In this document: positions 1-9,131 of the stretch, in pieces
Numbering within the stretch: the stretch's first letter is position 1
How the letters are laid out: every line of letters begins with the position of its first letter
Origin: Syntrophobacterales bacterium
GTDB taxonomy: Bacteria; Desulfobacterota; Desulfobaccia; Desulfobaccales; 0-14-0-80-60-11
NCBI GenBank assembly: GCA_020052215.1
Contig: JAGVPN010000131.1
Location: 1 to 9,131 of the forward strand
Reading direction: 5' to 3'
Length of the DNA stretch: 9,131 bases
Translations under genes and position numbers: made by a program
Notes under the pieces: model-generated
Seen by the model: the letters and a program-made list of their open reading frames with translations, nothing else
Databases searched by the model: none
What the model was told of the DNA's origin: nothing

Positions 1-1023
1 CCGGAAGGTTTCCTCCAGCCGGTTCTCGTCCATCTCGGATTCGCTGAAAGGTTGGCGCCGCAGGCGGTGGGGCAACACCAGGGTGGCGGCCTCCCGCACG
101 TCCGCCGGGCTTACCGCCTCCCGGCCCCGGTAGGCCGCCAGGGTCTGGGCCACCTTGAGCATGAAGATGTCGGCCCGGTGCCCGTCCACTCCCTGGTCCA
201 CGCAGATGGCGGTGATGAGCCGCAGCAGTTCCTGGGAGAAGCTCACCCGGGGCAGGCGCTCCCGGGCGTTTAAAATCCCCTGGCGGATGACTTCTTGTTC
301 CCCCTGCCAGCCCGCGGCAAAACCCTCGGGGTCGGCCTCGAAGGCCAGGCGGCGCTCCACCACGGCCATGCGGGCGTCGAGATTGCTCAGGCCCGTCACT
401 TCGACGCACAGCCCGAAGCGGTCCAGGAGCTGGGGCCGGAGCTCGCCCTCCTCGGGGTTCATGGTGCCCACCAGGATGAAGCGGGCCGGGTGGGCGAACG
501 AAATCCCCTCCCGCTCCACCACGTTGACCCCCATGGCCGCGGCGTCCAACAGCACGTCCACCAGGTGGTCGTCCAACAGGTTCACTTCGTCGACGTATAA
601 AATCCCCCGGTTGGCCGCGGCGAGCAATCCCGGCTCGAAATGCTTCTCACCGCTTTTGATGGCCTTTTCCAGGTCGATGGTGCCCAGCAGCCGGTCCTCG
701 GTGGTGCCCAAGGGCAAATCCACCACGGCCATGGGCCGGTCCCGGTGGGGCAGGACCTCGCCCTGGGCGCGGCGTTTCCGGCAGGCGTCGCACCTCAATT
801 CGGGTAATTCAGGATGACAGTGAAACGGGCAGCCCGCCACCATGGCGATGGGGGGCAACAACTCCGCCAAACCCCGGGCCGCGGTGGACTTGGCCGTGCC
901 CTTCTCGCCCCGGATCAACACCCCGCCGATGAGGGGATTGATGGCGTTGAGGATCAGGGCCAGCTTCAACCGCTCCTGCCCCACCAGGGCCGCAAAGGGG
1001 TAAACGGGACGTTTGGGGGTCAT
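1..1023 (-). CDS. Mg/Co-chelatase AAA+ ATPase subunit (ChlI/BchI type, probably an I-D fusion), N-terminal part
   Basis: This is the AAA+ motor subunit of a metal chelatase, which uses ATP to help a CobN/ChlH-type subunit insert Mg2+ or Co2+ into a tetrapyrrole in the cytoplasm. The 341 residues visible are open to the window edge, so the C-terminus is missing. Visible motifs are Walker [10 protein letters not shown] (39-47), Walker [11 protein letters not shown] (141-150), sensor-1-like VGTMNPEEG (185-193) and RPQLLDRF (196-203). Four cysteines (C65, C69, C78, C81) form a CxxxC...CxxC pattern in the insertion typical of this group. The GEKGTAKST wording resembles the cobaltochelatase-type ChlI-ChlD fusion (about 650-700 residues) more than stand-alone BchI; that is inferred from the family. 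The ATG at 1023 is fixed because an in-frame TAA lies 10-12 bases upstream (1033-1035) and the [17 protein letters not shown] start fits the family. There is no Shine-Dalgarno sequence; a promoter lies immediately upstream. Confidence 0.9.
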   Translation of the reverse strand, partial: MTPKRPVYPFAALVGQERLKLALILNAINPLIGGVLIRGEKGTAKSTAARGLAELLPPIAMVAGCPFHCHPELPELRCDACRKRRAQGEVLPHRDRPMAVVDLPLGTTEDRLLGTIDLEKAIKSGEKHFEPGLLAAANRGILYVDEVNLLDDHLVDVLLDAAAMGVNVVEREGISFAHPARFILVGTMNPEEGELRPQLLDRFGLCVEVTGLSNLDARMAVVERRLAFEADPEGFAAGWQGEQEVIRQGILNARERLPRVSFSQELLRLITAICVDQGVDGHRADIFMLKVAQTLAAYRGREAVSPADVREAATLVLPHRLRRQPFSESEMDENRLEETFR

Positions 1024-1031
1024 AGGGAAAT

Positions 1032-1059
1032 ATTATAGGCTTTTCTTGCAGGTTGGCAA
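1032..1059 (-). promoter_or_regulatory. Sigma-70-like promoter for the chelatase gene, predicted to give a leaderless mRNA
   Basis: On the minus strand there is TTGCCA (1059-1054; 5 of 6 to TTGACA), a 16-base spacer, and a perfect TATAAT (1037-1032). Only 8 bases separate the -10 box from the ATG at 1023, so transcription should start within a base or two of the start codon. This agrees with the absence of a Shine-Dalgarno sequence. The match is read directly from the sequence; activity is inferred. Confidence 0.6.
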
Positions 1060-1080
1060 GGACTGGGACCCTTGGCATCG

Positions 1081-1122
1081 CTAAGCCTCCAGATCCCCCC
1101 CGGGTGTTGAATGTTGAGTCAA
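1081..1122 (-). other. Possible 13-codon leader minigene with strong Shine-Dalgarno
   Basis: AAGGAGG (1138-1132) lies 9 bases before a TTG at 1122, which opens a 13-codon frame (MTQHSTPGGDLEA) ending in TAG at 1081-1083. A second Shine-Dalgarno, GGAGG (1090-1086), overlaps its end and sits 7 bases before an ATG at 1078. That ATG frame is not the chelatase frame. It may be a leader peptide, a relic of a lost gene, or chance. The TTG start weakens the case. Confidence 0.2.
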
Positions 1123-1149
1123 AAATTAACGCCTCCTTGCCTGTTACCT

Positions 1150-1614
1150 CTATTTTAAATCAATGAATTCAGGTTCCAAAGAATTGCCTTCAATTTTTAA
1201 CAATGCCAGACTCACCGGCAGGGTAAACCGCCGCGGTCCGGCGCTGCCGGGGTTGAGGAAGAGGACGCCGTTTTGGCGCTCCAGTTGGGGGGAGTGGGAG
1301 TGGCCGAAGATAACCGCCGCGAGCGATGCGGCGGCGGGGTCCAGGTCCAGGCAGAAGAGTTCGTGGAGGACGAAGAGCAGGACGCCCCCCACCTCCACCA
1401 CCCGGGTGTGGGGGAGGTCGGCGGCCCAGTCGCCCCGGTCGGTGTTGCCCCGGACCGCGGCGACCGGGGCGATACGCTCCAGGGCGTGCAAAACCTTGAG
1501 ATTCCCGACGTCCCCGGCGTGAATGATGAGTTCCACGCCCTCAAGGGCCTGGACCGCCTGGGGGCGCAGCAACCCGTGGGTGTCGGAGATGACGCCGATG
1601 AGATGTTCAGCCAT
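1150..1614 (-). CDS. YfcE/MJ0936-family metallophosphoesterase
   Basis: This 154-residue calcineurin-like phosphoesterase is expected to use two divalent metal ions to cleave phosphodiesters in the cytoplasm; the physiological substrate of most members is unknown. The metal ligands of the family are visible in order: D11-x-H13 (SDTHG), D35 (HAGD), N57 (RGNTD), H84, and the G104-H-S-H107 pair. Length is normal for the compact MJ0936/YfcE group. The Gly that usually follows the single mid-protein His is Glu here (H84-E85). The ATG at 1614 is placed by homology, since the first strand GVISDTHG begins at residue 7; no clear Shine-Dalgarno precedes it. It stands 127 bases before the chelatase ATG, which has its own promoter, so a shared operon function is not implied. 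Confidence 0.88.
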   Translation of the reverse strand: MAEHLIGVISDTHGLLRPQAVQALEGVELIIHAGDVGNLKVLHALERIAPVAAVRGNTDRGDWAADLPHTRVVEVGGVLLFVLHELFCLDLDPAAASLAAVIFGHSHSPQLERQNGVLFLNPGSAGPRRFTLPVSLALLKIEGNSLEPEFIDLK

Positions 1615-1700
1615 AGCAGGAGGGTAGGGCAGGACCCAGGATGACCCGGGTACCGGGGAAAAGCTGAAACCAGCCGCCGGCCCTCCCGGGGCGCGACCGG

Positions 1701-1913
1701 CTAAGCTTTTTGATAAATGCGATTGACCAGGCGGCCCAGGTCCTCCAGGCTCATCTGGCCCTGGGCGTACATCCCGGTCACCTTCACCAGGGAGGAGAGG
1801 AGCGGCAGACCCCCAACCTTTTCCTCCAGTTGTTTGCGCAGCTTCTGTTCATGACCCTGAAGATATTTCCCCTTCTTAGTCGGCTCCCCGCAACCGCAGG
1901 CGCACTCAGCCAT
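1701..1913 (-). CDS. Small protein with CxCxC zinc-like N-terminus
   Basis: I do not recognise a named gene. The 70-residue product begins MAECACGCGEPTKKGKYLQG and continues HEQKL. C4, C6 and C8 with H21 could bind a metal; a similar CGCG...F/YLxGH wording occurs in small bacterial and phage proteins of unknown function. The rest is a predicted-helical, charged segment (RKQLEEK) followed by a more hydrophobic one ending in IYQKA. Reality of the gene is supported by a consensus AGGAGG 6 bases before the ATG at 1913 and a sigma-70-like promoter 52 bases upstream. The next gene downstream, the phosphoesterase, starts 86 bases later, so the two could be cotranscribed. Confidence 0.75.
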   Translation of the reverse strand: MAECACGCGEPTKKGKYLQGHEQKLRKQLEEKVGGLPLLSSLVKVTGMYAQGQMSLEDLGRLVNRIYQKA

Positions 1914-1943
1914 CGGATTCCTCCTCTCCGGCTAACTACCATA

Positions 1944-1958
1944 AAATGCATGGCATTT
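1944..1958. promoter_or_regulatory. Perfect 6-bp inverted repeat between promoter and small-protein gene
   Basis: AAATGC-ATG-GCATTT forms a perfect inverted repeat 31 bases before the ATG at 1913 and just downstream of the predicted -10 box. Its position would suit an operator, but a single short palindrome may be chance. Confidence 0.25.
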
Positions 1959-1964
1959 GCACCC

Positions 1965-1992
1965 ATCATACTAAACCCGCGGCGAAATTCAA
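1965..1992 (-). promoter_or_regulatory. Sigma-70-like promoter for the 70-residue small protein
   Basis: Minus strand TTGAAT (1992-1987; 4 of 6), a 16-base spacer and TATGAT (1970-1965; 5 of 6). It gives a leader of about 45 bases carrying the consensus Shine-Dalgarno of the gene starting at 1913. Confidence 0.4.
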
Positions 1993-2032
1993 GTGTTTAT
2001 AGCGAGTTGCGGTTAATAATTTACAGACGGAG

Positions 2033-2090
2033 CGTAGGGGCGCACCTGTGTGTGCGCCCTCGTGGGGGGACACACAGGTCCCCCCCTACG
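2033..2090. repeat. Clover-type dispersed repeat: two perfect hairpins inside a long inverted repeat
   Basis: The element opens CGTAGGGG and closes CCCCTACG. Inside are two perfect stem-loops: GGGCGCAC/GTGCGCCC with loop CTGTGT (2038-2059), and GGGGGGAC/GTCCCCCC with loop ACACAG (2064-2085). The two halves are also near-reverse-complements of each other, so the whole could fold as one long imperfect hairpin. This GTAGGGG...CACAGGT layout is a widely scattered intergenic repeat type in GC-rich bacterial genomes (from memory). No T-run follows on either strand, so it is not a normal terminator. Confidence 0.8.
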
Positions 2091-2262
2091 AAAAATTGAC
2101 TATTGAGCGCTAATCGGTATTGGATTTCATCAGACGCAGAACCAGACACACCGGTGAAAGGCCGGGGCCAGCGGGAGCGGGGCGAAGCAAGGAAGCAGGG
2201 TAGGGCAGGGGGCCGGTTTTCCCCGTTTTACCCCGCGATGATTCAGGCAAATATGCTTACCC

Positions 2263-3786
<1,524 letters not shown>

Positions 3787-3819
3787 TTTAAATCCTTGCC
3801 CGACTGGCTAAAAGGTTGG

Positions 3820-3880
3820 GTAGCCGCAGGCTTCAGCCTGCGCAAAAAGCACTGGTAGCACAGGCTTTCCAGCCTGTGCT
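3820..3880. repeat. Double-hairpin dispersed repeat between relE and purF
   Basis: Two stem-loops are seen: CGCAGGCT/AGCCTGCG with loop TC (3825-3842), and AGCACAGGCT/AGCCTGTGCT with loop TTCC (3857-3880). Each half begins GTAGC. The first half (3820-3842) recurs inverted at 9028-9050 with one loop mismatch. Read on the minus strand, the 10-bp hairpin follows the relE stop at once and a T5 tract comes 8 bases after the stem. It could weaken transcription, but it is not a clean intrinsic terminator. Confidence 0.85.
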
Positions 3881-4149
3881 TAATGGCCATGTTTGTATAC
3901 ATCTCCACGGGGCCCAATTTCATAAACAATCACTATTTTTTTGGCCTCATCAATTTCATACATAATACGCCACCCGCCTACCTTATAGCGATAATCGTTA
4001 TCGTAACCTTTAAGTTTTTTAATATTTCGGTGGACCTTGGGATCATACTCCAATTGCGCCAGGCATTTCTCCAACCCCATTTTTAACTTCGGCGCTAATT
4101 TTATATAGACCTTTTTCGCTGCCTTGGTGAGCTTGACTTTAAAAGACAT
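3880..4149 (-). CDS. RelE/ParE-superfamily toxin
   Basis: This 89-residue basic protein is the toxin of a type II toxin-antitoxin pair. RelE relatives cleave mRNA on the ribosome, while ParE relatives poison gyrase. The wording YRYKVGGWRIMYEID (53-67) followed by IGPRGDVY (78-85) fits the RelE side, with R54, R61, R81 and Y85 as candidate catalytic residues. ATG 4149 was chosen because SFKVKLTKAAKK is the first family strand; a start at 4197 would add 16 residues encoded inside the antitoxin gene. Its start overlaps the end of the antitoxin gene by 11 bases. The TAA stop abuts a dispersed repeat. The gene is Lys-rich and visibly more A/T-rich than carB or purF, which suggests acquisition by transfer. 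Confidence 0.88.
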   Translation of the reverse strand: MSFKVKLTKAAKKVYIKLAPKLKMGLEKCLAQLEYDPKVHRNIKKLKGYDNDYRYKVGGWRIMYEIDEAKKIVIVYEIGPRGDVYKHGH

Positions 4150-4357
4150 CTTTTTCAAGCTCTTTCTTGAGGTCCCTCCAATCGACCAAATCCCCACTGG
4201 CTATTTCTTCTTTGCCTCTGGCAATAATGGCGATTTCCTCTGCCGTTGGCTCCACTTCTTCCGGTTCCTGGATGAAGCGGATGTAATCCAAGACGCCTTC
4301 CAGGTCCTCTTCGCGGAGGGTATCCAGGGTCTTGATAATTTCTTCGCGAATATTCAT
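4139..4357 (-). CDS. RelB-like antitoxin
   Basis: This 72-residue acidic protein is the expected partner of the RelE-type toxin: it should bind and neutralise the toxin and probably repress the operon. The N-terminal half (REEIIKTLDTLREEDLEGVL) looks like a helical dimerisation region. The C-terminal half, with PTAEEIAIIARGKEEIASGD and WRDLKKEL, resembles the toxin-wrapping tail of RelB/YefM-like antitoxins. I see no clear ribbon-helix-helix motif, so DNA binding is uncertain. The start ATG (4357) overlaps the TGA of the nucleotidyltransferase as ATGA, and its end overlaps the toxin start. Both overlaps point to translational coupling. Confidence 0.8.
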   Translation of the reverse strand: MNIREEIIKTLDTLREEDLEGVLDYIRFIQEPEEVEPTAEEIAIIARGKEEIASGDLVDWRDLKKELEKDVF

Positions 4358-4680
4358 GAGCGTTCTCCACCCCTATTATACAACACTTTACCGCGATCTA
4401 AAGCCTCCCGAATCAGGGGATCGCCTTCGCGATAGCGCCTTTCCGTGTCGTCTGGCCGCCGGGCCAGCAGGTCGATGGGAAAGTCAGGGTTGGCCCGATT
4501 GAGGATTTCCAATGACTTATAGAGATTCTTCCCCTCAAAGGGCAAGACCACCAGAAGGTCCACATCGGAATCAGGGGTAGGATTGCCATAGGCATAGGAA
4601 CCGAACAGGATAATCCGCTCCGGCTGAAATTCCTGAACGATGCGATTACACAGGTTCTGGATGGTTTGTTCGTCTACCAT
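4354..4680 (-). CDS. MNT-domain (MntA-like) nucleotidyltransferase
   Basis: This 108-residue minimal nucleotidyltransferase has the full GSx10DxD active site: G27-S28, D39 and D41 (GSYAYGNPTPDSDVD), with a third acidic residue at D70 in FPIDLLARR. In known MntA/HepT modules such a protein AMPylates and silences a HEPN RNase toxin encoded next door. No HEPN gene (RxxxxH motif) is present here; instead a RelB-RelE pair follows, joined by a 4-base ATGA overlap. ATG 4680 fits the usual family start; an in-frame ATG at 4719 falls inside a repeat and is less likely. The Shine-Dalgarno is weak. The true role is unknown: it may be an orphan antitoxin, a regulator of the RelE toxin, or a remnant of a lost MNT-HEPN pair. 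Confidence 0.88.
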   Translation of the reverse strand: MVDEQTIQNLCNRIVQEFQPERIILFGSYAYGNPTPDSDVDLLVVLPFEGKNLYKSLEILNRANPDFPIDLLARRPDDTERRYREGDPLIREALDRGKVLYNRGGERS

Positions 4681-4696
4681 GGCAAGTTTTTTCGCT

Positions 4697-4741
4697 GTAG
4701 GGCGGGCACGGCCCGCCATTATTGGCGCGCCGGGCCGCTAC
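4697..4741. repeat. GTAG/CTAC-bounded hairpin repeat between vapC-like and nucleotidyltransferase genes
   Basis: A perfect 7-bp stem GGCGGGC/GCCCGCC with loop ACG (4701-4717) is followed by ATTATT and a degenerate GC-rich second half containing GGCGCGCC. The ends GTAG (4697-4700) and CTAC (4738-4741) match the outline of the element at 2033-2090. The CTAC end, read on the minus strand, supplies the TAG stop of the PIN-domain gene. A degenerate relative (GGGCC-GGCAT-GGCCC) occurs at 5413-5427. Confidence 0.7.
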
Positions 4742-5133
4742 CTAACTTCTTCCAAGGTCTTGCGGCCCCGGGGAGTCCGGTCAAAATCGCGGTCGAAACT
4801 CAACAATTCTAAGTTGAATTTTTCGGCGGCAACATACTGATGGGAATCATCAAAATCGAGGCCAAAGGCTTGGGCGACTTCGCTTACTTTCGCCATATCC
4901 TCCACCTCTAGTCGCAGCAGGCCGATGACTTCCGAGAGGAACAAGTCTTTCACTGATCGCAGAAAGAGATCAAAGCGCTTCAGCCTCAAGAGAACAACCC
5001 CTAGCGAATAAAAGGAAAATTCAGAGATGTGGAGGCTGTCGGGCGTAGCCTGGTTGAGGAACGCCGCGACCTGGTCAGCGTGGTCTTGATCAAGGAGAAG
5101 TTCCAGGATGATGTTAGTGTCCAGGAGATACAC
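4738..5133 (-). CDS. vapC: PIN-domain ribonuclease toxin (VapC type)
   Basis: This is the toxin of a VapBC-type pair, a predicted Mg2+-dependent RNase. With the GTG at 5133 as start it has 131 residues, opening VYLLDTNIILELLL. PIN acidic residues are visible at D5 (LLDTN), E38 (ISEFS), D96 (LDFDDS) and D114/D116 (LSFDRDF). GTG 5133 is preferred because GGGGAG lies 4 bases upstream, the stop of the antitoxin overlaps it by one base (TAGTG), and VapC proteins commonly begin MxLLDTN. An ATG at 5148, with AAGG 7 bases upstream, would add five residues (MVGRL) and cannot be excluded. The TAG stop lies in the edge of a dispersed repeat, so the extreme C-terminus (LEEVR) may have been set by the repeat insertion. 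Confidence 0.87.
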   Translation of the reverse strand: MYLLDTNIILELLLDQDHADQVAAFLNQATPDSLHISEFSFYSLGVVLLRLKRFDLFLRSVKDLFLSEVIGLLRLEVEDMAKVSEVAQAFGLDFDDSHQYVAAEKFNLELLSFDRDFDRTPRGRKTLEEVR

Positions 5134-5339
5134 TAATCTCCCCACCATTCCTGAGCCTTGTGCTGAAGTTCCACAGAAGTGTACCGGTCTCGCAAGTCTC
5201 GCAAGCCGCCGCGCCAGTCCAATTTTAAGGCTTCTTTCCTCTTGCGGGAGCGTTTGGCCAAGAGAGATTCCAAAAAATCTTCGGCCGCGCGGTGCAATTC
5301 AGGCGGCAGTTCCTTGACTAATTGCTCAAGCCGGGTCAT
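5133..5339 (-). CDS. VapB-type antitoxin (DUF2281-like)
   Basis: The 68-residue product is the antitoxin partner of the PIN toxin. An N-terminal helical part (LEQLVKELPPELHRAAEDFL) is followed by a basic linker (AKRSRKRKE) and the conserved toxin-binding tail around LDWRGGLRDLRDRYTSVELQ and ending WWGD. This tail wording is common in antitoxins paired with PIN toxins. ATG 5339 is chosen because AAGGTGG lies 5 bases upstream; a GTG at 5348 sits inside that Shine-Dalgarno and is unlikely. The gene ends in TAG sharing its G with the GTG start of the toxin, implying coupled translation. Confidence 0.85.
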   Translation of the reverse strand: MTRLEQLVKELPPELHRAAEDFLESLLAKRSRKRKEALKLDWRGGLRDLRDRYTSVELQHKAQEWWGD

Positions 5340-5572
5340 TTTGTCCACCTTTGATTCATCTTACCAGATTTCCTGGAAATTTTCTATTTAGCCTATAACG
5401 AACCGACATATTGGGCCGGCATGGCCCGCGGTGGTGGTGCGCAGAGCGCCCCCAACATTTCTACATTATTACCCTGCTCTATTTGCCGGTTGCTCTCCTC
5501 AAGCCTGCGCCTTTGGCCACCACCCCATAATACTCCCGCAGGGTCTTGCAGGTCGGTTCGCCCGGTTACCCC
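5340..5572. other. Intergenic region between carB and the VapBC pair
   Basis: No convincing intact gene was found. Read on the minus strand just after carB, one frame gives EPTCKTLREYYGVVAKGAG and stops at the TAG of 5478-5480. It looks protein-like but has no start and may be a gene remnant. A weak hairpin GGGCC/GGCCC lies at 5413-5427. The A/T-rich end next to the antitoxin holds the candidate operator. Confidence 0.4.
5368..5380. promoter_or_regulatory. Candidate operator palindrome upstream of the VapBC pair
   Basis: ATTTCC-T-GGAAAT is a perfect 13-base palindrome 28 bases before the antitoxin ATG at 5339. A TAAGAT (minus strand, 5363-5358; 4 of 6 to TATAAT) lies beside it. Autorepression through such a site is usual for VapBC operons; for this one it is inferred. 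Confidence 0.35.
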
Positions 5573-8860
<3,288 letters not shown>

Positions 8861-9004
8861 ATTTCGTTGATAATCAGGGCGCCGGCCAGGACGGTGATTT
8901 CGGCCCTGCCCCAATGTTCCTTTCCCTTACCTGTAACCCTAAACGCGCCCCCACCGGCGCAGTTACGCGGGTTTATTTAATACCAATTCGCCATCAACTG
9001 GTGC

Positions 9005-9050
9005 CACAGGCGTCTCGCCTGTGCAGGCGCAGGCTAAAGCCTGCGGCTAC
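9005..9050. repeat. Double-hairpin dispersed repeat upstream of carB
   Basis: Two perfect 8-bp stems are seen: CACAGGCG/CGCCTGTG with loop TCT (9005-9023), and CGCAGGCT/AGCCTGCG with loop AA (9028-9045), ending GGCTAC. The segment 9028-9050 is the inverted counterpart of 3820-3842 (22 of 23 bases). The CTAC end, read on the minus strand, supplies the TAG stop of the gene entering from the right edge. Confidence 0.85.
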
Positions 9051-9131
9051 AAAATATTGCTCTTTGAATGCAGCTCGGTATAAATCTCCCGGCTGGGGCC
9101 GGCCAGGTGGCCCGGCAGGTGGAGCGCCGGA
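9047..9131 (-). CDS. C-terminal end of an unidentified gene
   Basis: The minus strand is open from the right edge for 27 codons in the frame that starts PALHLPGHLAGPSREIYTEL and ends HSKSNIL before TAG at 9047-9049. The composition looks like real protein (a helical, charged GPSREIYTELHSK segment), but the stretch is too short to name. It does not resemble the end of CarA. The stop codon falls in the edge of the dispersed repeat. It lies 186 bases upstream of the carB start. Confidence 0.45.
   Translation of the reverse strand, partial: PALHLPGHLAGPSREIYTELHSKSNIL

Larger units (their letters stand above)
1914..2262. other. 349-base intergenic region downstream of purF
   Basis: No convincing gene is seen here on either strand. 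The left third holds the promoter, palindrome and Shine-Dalgarno of the small-protein gene. The middle holds the clover-shaped repeat at 2033-2090. The purF-proximal part (about 2150-2262) is GC-rich with several short GGGCAGGG-type runs and shows no hairpin plus T-run, so no intrinsic terminator for purF is evident. Confidence 0.6.

Noticed and set aside
155..817. Plus-strand frame of 220 codons opposite the chelatase gene
   Set aside because: Ser/Arg-rich shadow of a well-supported AAA+ gene on the other strand.
809..1078. Minus-strand frame starting at ATG 1078 with a good Shine-Dalgarno
   Set aside because: Most of it overlaps the chelatase gene in another frame and has shadow composition; only the start signal is noted as a finding.
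1784..1969. Minus-strand 61-codon frame overlapping the small Cys-rich gene
   Set aside because: It lies in another frame, spans the Shine-Dalgarno of the real gene and has no start signal of its own.
3857..3880. Intrinsic terminator after relE
   Set aside because: The stem is strong, but the T-run is 8 bases away from it and the hairpin belongs to a dispersed repeat family.
8861..9000. Promoter for carB
   Set aside because: TTGATG and A/T-rich TATTAAATAAACC elements are present, but no pair has both good hexamers and correct spacing.

Overview
All supported genes in this window lie on the minus strand, so the natural reading order runs from base 9131 down to base 1. The protein-coding core is GC-rich. 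It contains an Fe-S-type PurF, a CarB with the variant [13 protein letters not shown]-grasp start, and a CobN/ChlI-type chelatase ATPase. Several double-hairpin dispersed repeats with GTAG/CTAC ends sit between genes. Together these suggest a chromosomal segment of a GC-rich, possibly anaerobic Desulfobacterota (deltaproteobacterial) lineage. That assignment is an inference, and no marker gene proves it.

Layout from right to left: the last 27 codons of an unidentified gene (stop at 9047); a dispersed repeat; carB, the large subunit of carbamoyl phosphate synthetase (8860-5573); a VapBC-type toxin-antitoxin pair (5339-4738); a hairpin repeat; a tightly coupled three-gene set consisting of a MNT-type nucleotidyltransferase, a RelB-like antitoxin and a RelE/ParE toxin (4680-3880); another double-hairpin repeat; purF (3786-2263); a 349-base intergenic stretch with a clover-shaped repeat and a promoter; a 70-residue Cys-rich small protein (1913-1701); a YfcE/MJ0936-type phosphodiesterase (1614-1150); and the N-terminal half of a Mg/Co-chelatase AAA+ ATPase (1023 to beyond base 1).

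The two housekeeping enzymes make early precursors of pyrimidines and arginine (carbamoyl phosphate, CarB) and of purines (5-phosphoribosylamine, PurF). A 1.5-kb island of toxin-antitoxin genes, visibly richer in A/T in its RelE part and bounded by repeats, is lodged between them.

The points most worth a second look are: (1) the MNT-RelB-RelE coupled trio, which has a MntA-type nucleotidyltransferase but no HEPN partner; (2) five tandem 7-bp units directly after the purF start codon and before its catalytic Cys, an arrangement that could switch purF on and off by slippage; (3) a near-consensus promoter whose -10 box lies 8 bases before the chelatase ATG, predicting a leaderless mRNA; (4) dispersed repeats whose edges supply the stop codons of three neighbouring genes.
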